From Halieaceae bacterium UBA3479 (GTDB lineage Bacteria > Pseudomonadota > Gammaproteobacteria > Pseudomonadales > Halieaceae), in contig DFQW01000179.1 in NCBI GenBank assembly GCA_002377985.1, positions 1 to 8,683 of the forward strand: 8,683 nucleotides of DNA, read 5' to 3'. This document shows, piece after piece, positions 1 through 6,516 of this stretch (position 1 is the stretch's first letter; every line of letters begins with the position of its first letter). A program made the position numbers and the translations under genes. A model generated the notes under the pieces. That model searched no databases and was not told the origin of the DNA. It worked only from the letters and a program-made list of their open reading frames with translations.

Positions 1-150
1 CTTATGCGTGAAGTTATCAGCAACAGTAAATCGCAATTTAAATAGGCTTGAGTATAGTAAGACCTGCGGGTTGGGCTGATTGCTCACGAGAGATGCGCTC
101 GTAATTGCGTGCATCACCAAAAAGTAATGAGACGCAGAAGGAGAACGACG

Positions 151-555
151 ATGAAAAATCTGACACGAGTTTTAACCGCCGCGGGGTTGCTGATGTTGTC
201 GCAGTTGAGCACTGCAGCTAACCCCGTAGAGTTTTGGGGTTGCAAGTTCAACGACGGAAAGAGCATGAGCGACCTTATGTCTTGGACTGAGCAGTGGAAC
301 CGGGTTGTCGATGAATTACCAGATGACGGCTACAACGCATGGGTGATGACTCCGATGTTTAAAAGCAATATGACCGCTCTGGATTTTCTCTGGGTTGGTG
401 CTTGGCCCGATTACAGTCAAATGGGTTCGGGGCTGGATAGCTTTTTTAACGGGGAAGAGGGCAGTGCACTGTTCGCGAAGTTTTTAGAAATTACCACCTG
501 CGAAATCCATGATCTCTATTCATCCACATCGGTGCGAGAAAATTCGGGAGATTGA
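151..555 (+). CDS. Small secreted protein, single two-cysteine domain, unknown function
   Basis: The product is 134 residues. The start at 151 is chosen because an SD-like AAGGAGA lies about 6 bases upstream and a classic signal peptide follows at once (MKNL, then a hydrophobic stretch, then LSTAAN, with cleavage near residue 22). An in-frame ATG at 109 would place a polybasic segment (RRRRR) before the signal and is less likely. The mature part is a single domain running from WGC (Cys31) to TTC (Cys117), with a middle motif DFLWVGAWPDY. The same pattern occurs twice in the secreted protein at 2492-3280, with nearly the same Cys-Cys spacing (86 here; 88 and 85 there). The alternation of strands and helices recalls a ferredoxin-like dimeric alpha/beta barrel, and the cysteines could form a periplasmic disulfide; both are inference. 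It is probably the first gene of the + strand block, 82 bases before the VOC gene. I do not recognise a function. Confidence 0.8.
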   Translation: MKNLTRVLTAAGLLMLSQLSTAANPVEFWGCKFNDGKSMSDLMSWTEQWNRVVDELPDDGYNAWVMTPMFKSNMTALDFLWVGAWPDYSQMGSGLDSFFNGEEGSALFAKFLEITTCEIHDLYSSTSVRENSGD

Positions 556-637
556 AGCCTGAACGTTGCAGGTTGGTTGCCGCGGCCGCTGGGCTTAGTA
601 TGAGATCCATTCCGGCCCCGTAAAAAAGGACAGAGCC

Positions 638-1036
638 TTGAGTGTCATCGGTTTTGATCACTTTAACATCCGCGCACCGCGCCCCCTTTTGGATGCGGTG
701 CGAGACTTTTACGTACAAACTCTGGGTCTGAAAGTCGGGGCGCGCCCCGCGGTGGCATCCTACGGCTATTGGCTTTATTTGGCTGAACAGCCGGTCGTAC
801 ATTTGATGGAGTGGGTGGATGCGCCCGACGTGGATATGTTGCCACGTGGGTGCCTCGACCACATTGCGTTCTCATGTGACGATTTCGAGGGCACGATGGA
901 ACACCTTGACGCCCTGGGGGTCGCATACCGACGACGAAATTTGGAATATCGGGGCCAAGCCATTACTCAGCTGAACATAACAGACCCTACCGGTAATGTT
1001 GTGGAGCTGAATTTTAAGGGCGATAAAGGGAGATGA
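638..1036 (+). CDS. VOC-family (glyoxalase/dioxygenase fold) protein
   Basis: The product is 132 residues, a usual length for a single-chain vicinal-oxygen-chelate protein with two beta-alpha-beta-beta-beta modules. It begins with FDHFNIRA (His8) and a helix ending FYVQTLGLKVG. It continues with VVHLMEW (His55, Glu58), LDHIAFSCDD (His75) and the closing DPTGNVVELNF (Glu123). His8, His75, Glu123 and one of His55/Glu58 fit the family's metal-binding positions. VOC proteins include glyoxalase I, extradiol dioxygenases, epimerases and fosfomycin/bleomycin resistance proteins; the sequence alone does not say which this is. The start is TTG, supported by the purine-rich AAAAAAGGA about 7 bases before it. 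No signal peptide is seen, so the protein is cytoplasmic. Its stop overlaps the next start (ATGA), implying translational coupling to the lipoprotein gene. Confidence 0.88.
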   Translation: MSVIGFDHFNIRAPRPLLDAVRDFYVQTLGLKVGARPAVASYGYWLYLAEQPVVHLMEWVDAPDVDMLPRGCLDHIAFSCDDFEGTMEHLDALGVAYRRRNLEYRGQAITQLNITDPTGNVVELNFKGDKGR

Positions 1037-1287
1037 AGTTGTTGCTGGCCCGCGGGCTCCTGCTGTCAGTTTGCATGGCTGGTTGCGCCGTGACGCAAGA
1101 CCCGAGCGATGCGGCGTTAGTAACAGAGCTGGCCCTGGATGAACCGCCTTATTTCCCCAAATGTGTGGCGTCAGAGAGCGGCACCTACGAGCAAAGGAAG
1201 ATCGATCGACACATGTGGTGGCCCTTGGAGTATGGGGTAGATGAATTAGCGCCTATTACTGACGAATGTGTGCTGACAGAACCGTGA
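1033..1287 (+). CDS. Small lipoprotein, unknown function
   Basis: The product is 84 residues. A short signal (MKLLLARGLLL) leads to the lipobox MAGC, making Cys18 the probable lipidation site. The mature part of about 66 residues is acidic and contains two further cysteines (Cys44 in FPKC and Cys79 in DEC), which could form a disulfide, and a WW pair at residues 62-63. Its ATG lies inside the VOC stop region (ATGA overlap). The purine-rich GGGAG directly before the ATG is too close to be an ideal SD, so expression probably depends on reinitiation after the VOC gene. A short hairpin follows the stop immediately. I do not recognise a family. The lipobox and tight coupling argue that it is a real gene. 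Confidence 0.68.
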   Translation: MKLLLARGLLLSVCMAGCAVTQDPSDAALVTELALDEPPYFPKCVASESGTYEQRKIDRHMWWPLEYGVDELAPITDECVLTEP

Positions 1288-1288
1288 T

Positions 1289-1303
1289 TCGGCGACACGC
1301 CGA
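1289..1303 (+). terminator. Short hairpin just after the lipoprotein stop
   Basis: TCGGCG and CGCCGA form a perfect 6-bp stem with an ACA loop, beginning two bases after the TGA. The following bases are only loosely U-rich (TTATTGTT about 7 bases later), so this may be a weak terminator or an mRNA 3'-end stabiliser separating the VOC/lipoprotein pair from the next gene. Confidence 0.35.
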
Positions 1304-1438
1304 GGTACGTTATTGTTATCACTGAGAGAAGGGTTCGTCGAAGCAGAGAGGCTTGCGCGCGGCGTTGCGGTGAGGCGAGGGCATCCTACCCGTAGCGCGT
1401 ATTTTATTTTCGGACAAAGAGTAAACGAGGAGAGCAAT

Positions 1439-2332
1439 ATGTTGCTAAGAATGTTGGCGATCATGGCGTTAGTGTATGGAGTGACGGCGTGCCAGGGAGA
1501 GTCTAATCAGGACGCGGCGAATATTGCTGCGGCGAAGGCAGGGTACGACGCTTTTGCGGTGGGTGATATGGAAGCGTGGGCAAAAACGCAGTCGCCCGAA
1601 GTTAAGTGGGCGATGCCTGAGGGCTTTCCCTACGGTGGCAATTACGTGGGGGCCGATGAGGTCATCGAAAAGGTTTTTGCGCCGATCGGTGAATTGTGGC
1701 CGGACTTCAAGGTAGAGCCCGTTGCCTTTCATGCTGCCGGTAACGTCGTGTTCATTGAAACGAAAATGACGACGGGCGGTCAGGTGAGCGACTCGATCCA
1801 CAAAGCAGTGATCGAAAATGGCCAGTATGTTGAATTTCAAGTATTCGATGATGCGGGTTTTATGATGTCACACGCGGTGGGCGGTGGCAGTGGAGCACAG
1901 ATTGGCACGCAGTTTTTTGAGGATGGCTCGTCGAAGCCGCTGTTTGCCGGTAATAGTGCGAATGCTCAGATCTGGGTCGATTATATTCAGGCGCACAATG
2001 ATCGTGATTTCGAGCAAATCGCAGCAATGAATGCTGACGGTTTTAGCGGTATTACGGCTCAAGGTGAGGTGGTAGAGGGTTCTGCCGCTCAAACGGCTTT
2101 CTTGCAAAACTGGGTGGCGGCAGAAAAACCGCAGTGGCAAGTTTGGTGGGTAATTGCAAACGATGGGGAAAACGCCGAGGGAGCCATGGAGGAGTGGCTG
2201 GCTACGGGTACGGTGGTCACGAACACCAGTGCAGACGGAACCCAGACCAAGTCCTACGAAACCATCGACGTGCTGCTTGAGGATGGCAAAATCAAAATGT
2301 TGAACGTGGCGTCCCAGCGCATGCCTCAATAG
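1439..2332 (+). CDS. Lipoprotein with tandem NTF2/SnoaL-like domains
   Basis: The product is 297 residues. The ATG at 1439 is chosen because CGAGGAGAG lies just upstream and the next codons give a lipoprotein signal ending VTAC (Cys18). The frame stays open back to a TTG at 1313, but that extension would bury the signal. Residues about 27-147 form one NTF2-like domain, with the helix opening AAAKAGYDAFAVGDMEAW, then WAMPEGFPYGG, a GADEV helix and closing strands. Residues about 172-297 form a second one, with WVDYIQAHNDRDFEQIAAM, strands around WQVWWVIANDG and a last strand. SnoaL-like domains are cone-shaped pockets used as enzymes or ligand carriers; no catalytic set is certain here. The lipid anchor places the protein on the periplasmic side of the envelope. 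The gene stands alone after a 151-base gap and ends before a strong hairpin. Confidence 0.85.
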   Translation: MLLRMLAIMALVYGVTACQGESNQDAANIAAAKAGYDAFAVGDMEAWAKTQSPEVKWAMPEGFPYGGNYVGADEVIEKVFAPIGELWPDFKVEPVAFHAAGNVVFIETKMTTGGQVSDSIHKAVIENGQYVEFQVFDDAGFMMSHAVGGGSGAQIGTQFFEDGSSKPLFAGNSANAQIWVDYIQAHNDRDFEQIAAMNADGFSGITAQGEVVEGSAAQTAFLQNWVAAEKPQWQVWWVIANDGENAEGAMEEWLATGTVVTNTSADGTQTKSYETIDVLLEDGKIKMLNVASQRMPQ

Positions 2333-2374
2333 GTGATAAAGCTTTGCGCGCGCTCCGATACGTTGGTTGATTTA

Positions 2375-2416
2375 GGTCATTCAGCCCCGGTGGGGCTGAA
2401 TGACCCGTAGCTTTTT
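2375..2416 (+). terminator. Rho-independent-type terminator after the NTF2-like lipoprotein gene
   Basis: A perfect 14-bp stem (GGTCATTCAGCCCC at 2375-2388 pairing with 2392-2405) closes on a GGT triloop 42 bases after the stop. The T run (TTTTT at 2412-2416) starts six bases beyond the stem, so the geometry is not ideal. The stem sits between convergent genes. The left flank offers no T run for the - strand. Confidence 0.7.
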
Positions 2417-2438
2417 GATTCCACCCGGCAAGTATTCG

Positions 2439-2461
2439 GCCCGGACCTGGTGTTTCCGGGC
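2439..2461. other. Hairpin between convergent genes
   Basis: GCCCGGA (2439-2445) and TCCGGGC (2455-2461) form a perfect 7-bp stem with a 9-base loop, 31 bases beyond the stop of the - strand gene. It lacks a clear T tract on either side. It may help end - strand transcription together with the larger stem at 2375-2405. Confidence 0.35.
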
Positions 2462-2491
2462 ACGTTTGACTCTAATTTTCAGTTTTTGATG

Positions 2492-3280
2492 TTAGGGCCG
2501 GTGTAACACCGTCTCCGTGTTGAGCATTTCTCCGGTGCAATCGGCGTATAGGTTGAAATAGTCGCGGGTCATCATCCAGCCACCGTTCGCCAGCATTGAC
2601 CGCCTCGACATGAAGGCCTCCATATCCGGATACACCGCTACGTGAGCAAATTCACCCGCTGCGTCGGCCCCTCCGGTATGAGGCAACATAACCAGCCAGC
2701 CAATAATGCCCCCTGCATCTTGCTGCATATTTTGAGCGTACTCTCGGTGCTTGGCAGACAGCTCCTCGAATGTGACGCCATCTTTCCGCGTACACCAGTT
2801 CCAGGTGACATATCGTTCATCGTCCTCCGCCATCGCTTTCGGATCGGCATACAGCATAAAGGCATGCGCTTGCTTGACATGACAGACGGCGAGGGATTGC
2901 CATCGGTCGTTGAGTGCCATGCCGTCCTTTGAGGTGAGCCATAAATCCCAGGCGGCACCCCAGCGCTGGTAGTCGCTCACCAGAAATTCGACAAAATCAT
3001 AGGGCCAGGGTCGCGCCAGATTCTGATGTGAGAACAGCGGGAACTGTCTGACAAATACGGGGTCGACATTGTTCTTTTTTGCCCACACAAAATAGTCTTC
3101 GATCATGGCTTGGTAGTCGTCGATACCCACGCCCGGATTGAGCTTGCACAGGTTGGCCTGAACGTTAAAAGGTTGTTGCACGTTAATGTTGTCGATCATG
3201 TGATCATCGGCACGGGTGACCGAAGTCGTCAAAAGTGCTGCGCCGAGCATGCTACAAAGGGTGATAATTAATTTTTGCAT
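2492..3280 (-). CDS. Secreted protein with two copies of a two-cysteine domain, unknown function
   Basis: The product is 262 residues. The start at 3280 is supported by GGGGAAG about 6 bases upstream and by the signal peptide MQKLIITLCS...TTSVTRA, with cleavage near residue 24. An upstream in-frame start at 3364 would precede the signal and is rejected. The mature protein is an internal duplication. Copy one runs from NLC (Cys45) to AVC (Cys133), and copy two from NWC (Cys163) to ADC (Cys248). Matching internal stretches are DFVEFLVSDYQRW in copy one and EFAHVAVYPDMEAF in copy two. Each copy also resembles the single-domain protein at 151-555. The spacing suggests one disulfide per domain in the periplasm, and the fold may be ferredoxin-like alpha/beta; both are inference. 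The gene is transcribed toward the left block and is separated by 179 bases from the permease stop, so it probably has its own promoter. Function is not recognised. Confidence 0.82.
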   Translation of the reverse strand: MQKLIITLCSMLGAALLTTSVTRADDHMIDNINVQQPFNVQANLCKLNPGVGIDDYQAMIEDYFVWAKKNNVDPVFVRQFPLFSHQNLARPWPYDFVEFLVSDYQRWGAAWDLWLTSKDGMALNDRWQSLAVCHVKQAHAFMLYADPKAMAEDDERYVTWNWCTRKDGVTFEELSAKHREYAQNMQQDAGGIIGWLVMLPHTGGADAAGEFAHVAVYPDMEAFMSRRSMLANGGWMMTRDYFNLYADCTGEMLNTETVLHRP

Positions 3281-3426
3281 GATACTTCCCCAAGTGGTGA
3301 TAGCGTTGTGCGTGATATTTGTTTCTGCGAACAGATCGATAGTTGCTCCGCGGTAGATAGACAACAGAGCAAGAGAAAGTTATCAGCTCAAGCTTTGCTT
3401 TTTTGTGACACTTATATGAAGTTTGA

Positions 3427-3444
3427 TGTTGCAGATATGCAACA
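3427..3444. other. Perfect dyad TGTTGCA-GATA-TGCAACA
   Basis: A 7-bp perfect inverted repeat with a 4-base spacer lies 15 bases past the permease stop and 146 bases upstream of the secreted-protein start (both on the - strand). There is no adjacent T run on the - strand, so it could be a protein-binding operator for the downstream gene or a transcript-end hairpin of the permease. Confidence 0.4.
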
Positions 3445-3459
3445 CCAACCCTTGAAGGT

Positions 3460-4752
3460 TCAGGCGGTCATACTCGGCTTGGAGATAAAGTACAAAAGTC
3501 CTCCGCTGAGAACGATCCCGCCAGTAATTAACGCTTCAATCGGCCGTTGCATGACGATGTAGATCAGCGTCCAACTCGTTATTCCCAGAAAAACAAGTGG
3601 AGTGAACGGATAGAGTGTTACCCGGAAGGGTCGCGGCAGGTTCGGTTCTCGCCAGCGTAGGATAAAAAGTCCCAGTACCGTAGCAAAAGTATTCAGTGCC
3701 ATCGTGGCACCGGAAAAAATGAGGATTTGCTCGAAAGAAGCGGACCACAAAAAAAGAAGCGCGGTACCCGATTGCACGATAATAGCCACAACGGGAATGG
3801 CGTCTTTATTCTCTCTGGCGAGCCATGCAAACCTGGGATAATCCTGCCCAATACGGTGTAGCACCCGCGGTCCGGCAAGAATCATGGCGCTGATAGTGGA
3901 GATCAACAGCAGTGCCAGCAGCGCACCCATCAGGGCGCCTGTGGTAGATCCGAAGGCATATTCCGCCGCGATGACGCCCACCTCGACTTTGCCCGCCATG
4001 GCCTCTATTGGTGCGACCGATAAGAAAACAAAATTGAGCAGGCAATATAGGGCGGCTACCAAGGTTGTGCTGATACCCAGTACCCACGGCAGACTTCGCT
4101 GCGGGGATGACAGCTCACCGCTGATATAGGTGGCGGCATTCCAACCTGAGTAAGCATAATTTACATAGATCAACGATACGGCGAAGGCGCCGCTACCTAG
4201 CGCGACGGTCGCGTCGTCGGTCCACGCAATTTCAACCTGGCTCACACCGTGACCTAGCGTAAGCGCCGCCACCGAGAAGCCCAGGATGAGGAGTATTTTA
4301 AGTGCCGTAAAGCCCGTTTGTGTCGTGCCACTGCGAGCACGTGTAGTGCAATGGGCGGCCGTTAGCGTAATGATCGCTGCAGTGGCCAGCCAGATTGGGT
4401 CAACCCTGAGCCCGCTCGAGTTGAGGTAGCTCCCAAACGTCAGGGCAGCAAGGGCGGTAGGTGCAGCAAAGCCCACCGTGGCTGAGACCCAGCCAGAGAT
4501 AAACCCCGCGCACGGGTGATAGATTTCCGTCAAAAAATGATACTCGCCCCCCGAGCGGGGGAGTGCGGCACCAAGTTCCGCATAGCTCAACGCACCACAT
4601 AGAGCCGAGAAACCTCCCACCACCCATAGCATCATGAGCACTGGCGTTGACTGGATGTCGAGCAATTGAAAGCCGAGACTGGTAAAGACACCAGTCCCGA
4701 TCATGTTGGCTATGACTACAGCAGCTGCGACTTTTGGAGGGTAGTGAGACAG
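3460..4752 (-). CDS. APC-superfamily amino-acid permease
   Basis: The product is about 430 residues and is an integral inner-membrane transporter of the amino acid-polyamine-organocation superfamily, with roughly 12 hydrophobic segments. The glycine-rich break of TM1, IGTGVFTSLGF, is the family's substrate-binding signature. It is followed by GGFSALCGALSYAELGAALP and SGGEYHFL, as in LAT-type exchangers and related permeases. The C-terminal part has RWREPNLPRPFRV and closing membrane helices. The first ATG (4704) falls inside TM1 and has no SD. Family-like sequence (KVAAAVVIAN) continues upstream in frame, and the only start-like codon before the in-frame TAG at 4765-4767 is CTG at 4752-4750. 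I therefore place the start there, giving SHYPPKVAAA as the N-terminus. Substrate cannot be assigned. The neighbours are secreted-protein genes, with azlCD further upstream on the same strand. Confidence 0.85.
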   Translation of the reverse strand: MSHYPPKVAAAVVIANMIGTGVFTSLGFQLLDIQSTPVLMMLWVVGGFSALCGALSYAELGAALPRSGGEYHFLTEIYHPCAGFISGWVSATVGFAAPTALAALTFGSYLNSSGLRVDPIWLATAAIITLTAAHCTTRARSGTTQTGFTALKILLILGFSVAALTLGHGVSQVEIAWTDDATVALGSGAFAVSLIYVNYAYSGWNAATYISGELSSPQRSLPWVLGISTTLVAALYCLLNFVFLSVAPIEAMAGKVEVGVIAAEYAFGSTTGALMGALLALLLISTISAMILAGPRVLHRIGQDYPRFAWLARENKDAIPVVAIIVQSGTALLFLWSASFEQILIFSGATMALNTFATVLGLFILRWREPNLPRPFRVTLYPFTPLVFLGITSWTLIYIVMQRPIEALITGGIVLSGGLLYFISKPSMTA

Positions 4753-4773
4753 TGTTTTAGTCCGCTAGGGCAG

Positions 4774-4798
4774 AACGGCTTACCGTTATCGTATTATG
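4774..4798 (-). promoter_or_regulatory. Candidate permease promoter -10 box and leader hairpin
   Basis: On the - strand, CATAAT (4798-4793) matches five of six bases of the -10 consensus; no good -35 box is seen at normal spacing. Just downstream, AACGG and CCGTT (4774-4778 with 4783-4787) form a 5-bp hairpin with a 4-base loop. Transcription from here would give a short leader ending at the proposed CTG start. The support is weak. Confidence 0.25.
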
Positions 4799-4867
4799 GG
4801 TTGATTCGGGCCTGGCGACAGACCCGCCTCAATGCGACGTTGCCCTTGTCACGGGCACGGACGACGT

Positions 4868-5311
4868 TTACTTATAAGTGACTTTGTGCACGATCTGGTG
4901 ATCGATCATCGTGCGGATTTCTTCGTAACCCTTGGCAATGGCATCGAGTTCCTCTTCGTCATCCGAGTAGCGCTCTGCGAGGATCTCGTTCACCTTGTTC
5001 CATTTCTCCTCATTCGGCTGATAGGCCGCCATGTTGGGGTACTCGACGTTGAGCCATACATTAGGTGAGTCCGCGGCCGTGGATACCAGAATGCTGTAGT
5101 CCGTCACGTAGCCCAGCTCTTTTTGCACCTCCATACTGCGAACCCAGGTTCGCTCCAGACGAACAAGATAGTCATCAAGATAGTTGCCCTGCACCGCAAT
5201 CACGGTATGTTCGATAACTTCCTCACTCAGAGCATAATCTTCCCAGATTTCTGCCTGAGTAGAGATGCTCAGAGACAACAGTAATCCGCCTAAAATTGAG
5301 TTCTTAAACAT
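4868..5311 (-). CDS. Small secreted protein, alpha/beta-barrel-like, unknown function
   Basis: The product is 147 residues. The ATG at 5311 has a good SD (GGAGAAGGA) and opens a signal peptide (MFKNSILGGLLLSLSISTQA, with cleavage after residue 20). The mature part is very acidic, with a DDEEELD stretch in the last third, and contains no cysteine. The order of elements is a strand (TVIAVQG), a long helix (DDYLVRLERTWVRSMEVQKEL), strands with NVWLNVEYPNMAAY, then a C-terminal helix and strand. The NVWLNVEYPNMAAY segment parallels DFLWVGAWPDY at 151-555 and EFAHVAVYPDMEAF at 2492-3280, suggesting a distant relative that lacks the cysteine pair. It stands alone, about 100 bases before the permease start and 150 bases after azlD. 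Function is not recognised. Confidence 0.8.
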   Translation of the reverse strand: MFKNSILGGLLLSLSISTQAEIWEDYALSEEVIEHTVIAVQGNYLDDYLVRLERTWVRSMEVQKELGYVTDYSILVSTAADSPNVWLNVEYPNMAAYQPNEEKWNKVNEILAERYSDDEEELDAIAKGYEEIRTMIDHQIVHKVTYK

Positions 5312-5461
5312 TACGATCCTTCTCCCTTATTAGTGATTCTGTGACCAGTGGGATAAACCCCCAGAGCCTTGTTGTAGCATCATTGAGGGAGCAGGGATAC
5401 CGGTTTTTTGCAGGTATAGAATGGCGGGAAGCTGGCTTGGGGTGGCCTAAATGGGGGAGCG

Positions 5462-5767
5462 TTAGTTAAACCAGGTGACGCCCCAGAACACCGCCATGCC
5501 GGCTATCAGAGCAAGGATATGGTTGCCTGAGTATCGCGCGGCGAGGGCTGCGCAAATGAGCCCTGCGCACTCAGCCGAGCCTGCGACCAGCTCTCCCTCG
5601 GGCGTTGTCATCATCGATATCACCAGTGCCGCCATGACACTGGGTGCCACATACTCCAAGGCGCGAAGCAACACCGGTGGAAAAGTGTATCGCGCAAGGG
5701 CAAAGATAAAAAAAGCCCTCATAGCATAGGAGCCGATGCCTGTGAGAATAATCGCGATGGCGATCAA
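5462..5767 (-). CDS. azlD: AzlD-family small subunit of branched-chain amino-acid exporter
   Basis: The product is 101 residues, typical of the AzlD family of small hydrophobic proteins with about four membrane segments. Visible family features are the early arginine in GSYAMRAFF (Arg17), the LLRALEYVAPSVMAALV segment and a hydrophobic C-terminus ending WGVTWFN. AzlC and AzlD together export branched-chain amino acids and analogues (known for Bacillus AzlCD and the homologous BrnFE). The start is TTG at 5767, overlapping the azlC stop as TTGA, with AAGGTGA a few bases before it inside azlC. No other start occurs until codon 16, so coupled translation with azlC is likely. The transported substrate in this organism is not known from sequence. 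Confidence 0.85.
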   Translation of the reverse strand: MIAIAIILTGIGSYAMRAFFIFALARYTFPPVLLRALEYVAPSVMAALVISMMTTPEGELVAGSAECAGLICAALAARYSGNHILALIAGMAVFWGVTWFN

Positions 5768-6450
5768 GGGTTCACCTTGCGGGGCGACAGCAACATGATG
5801 ACAACGGTTATAACCACAGCAATCAACATGCCTGATCGGTTCGGTAGCGGGGCTAGGAGGTAAGTCAGGGCCATCGCCATTGCAGCGGCGCCCAGTTTGT
5901 CGGGTCGATTACTGGCAGCCATCATCAGACTTACAAACAGCACAGGTGCGGCAAAGTCGAGCCGCCAATGTGCTGGAATCTGAGGACCCAGTGCAACACC
6001 AAGCGCGGTGCACGTCATCCACAAAGTCCAAAAAGTAAATCCGGCTGCAAGAAAATAGCGACGAAAAGCGGCGGGCTCGTCGACGGGTTTGATCTGGCTC
6101 AATACGAATACCTGATCAATCAGCACATAAGATCCCACCCAGCGAAACCACGAGGGCTGATTCTGAAATCTTGGCGCCAGCGTGACCGAGTAGAGCATGT
6201 GGCGCGCGCCCACGATGAGCGCGGCGCTTACCGCGGCGGCTACGGAGGCACCCTCGCCGATCAGTGTAAAGAGGGTCACTTGGATTGCCCCCCCAAAAAT
6301 AATGGGTGAGGACGACCAGCCCAGCCACGTGGGAATGCCGGCTTCTGCCACTACCACGCCGAATACAAAGGCAAACGGCAGTGCCGGAATAAACAGCGGT
6401 AAGGCGTCGAGGCAACCGCGCAACGCGGGGCGAGTAGGGGTGGTGTTCAT
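5764..6450 (-). CDS. azlC: AzlC-family large subunit of branched-chain amino-acid exporter
   Basis: The product is 228 residues, a normal length for AzlC, and is an inner-membrane protein with several hydrophobic helices. The family pattern is clear: an N-terminal PLFIPALPFAFVFGVVVAEAG helix, GGAIQVTLFTLIGEGAS, the signature VGARHMLYSVTLAPRF, and GSYVLIDQVF. At that last position many relatives, as I recall them, have Asp-Glu, but here it is Asp-Gln. The C-terminal half has a further membrane pair and ends RKVNP. It acts with the overlapping azlD downstream. The ATG at 6450 has no good SD. A TATATT box ending about 10 bases upstream could give an almost leaderless mRNA. An intrinsic-terminator-like hairpin lies 40-66 bases upstream. 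It is divergent from sbnA, with 255 bases between the two starts. Confidence 0.88.
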   Translation of the reverse strand: MNTTPTRPALRGCLDALPLFIPALPFAFVFGVVVAEAGIPTWLGWSSSPIIFGGAIQVTLFTLIGEGASVAAAVSAALIVGARHMLYSVTLAPRFQNQPSWFRWVGSYVLIDQVFVLSQIKPVDEPAAFRRYFLAAGFTFWTLWMTCTALGVALGPQIPAHWRLDFAAPVLFVSLMMAASNRPDKLGAAAMAMALTYLLAPLPNRSGMLIAVVITVVIMLLSPRKVNP

Positions 6451-6489
6451 GGCGCCAGTAATATAGCGGACAAGTAAAAGATTAGCGCC

Positions 6490-6516
6490 AAAAAAAATCG
6501 GCCCGGTAGGGAGCCG
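6490..6516 (-). terminator. Intrinsic terminator-like hairpin with U8 tract, facing azlC
   Basis: Read on the - strand, CGGC (6516-6513), a bulged T, then CC pair with GG and GCCG (6504-6499). The loop is five bases, and A plus eight Ts (6497-6490) follow. It ends 40 bases before the azlC start codon. There is no annotated - strand gene upstream for it to terminate, so it may be an attenuator or the end of a small RNA. Confidence 0.55.

Noticed and set aside
1..45. Open frame from the left edge ending in TAG at 43-45, possible tail of an upstream gene
   Set aside because: Fourteen codons are too few to judge; another frame is also open to position 79.
109..150. Upstream ATG for the first secreted protein
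   Set aside because: The extension is polybasic, and the ATG at 151 has both the SD and the signal peptide.
1313..1438. In-frame extension of the NTF2-like lipoprotein to a TTG
   Set aside because: The strong SD and lipoprotein signal begin at 1439; the extension would bury the signal peptide and has no SD.
3275..3562. 95-codon + strand frame across the permease end
   Set aside because: It covers an intergenic gap plus the antisense of the permease C-terminus, with no SD or motif.
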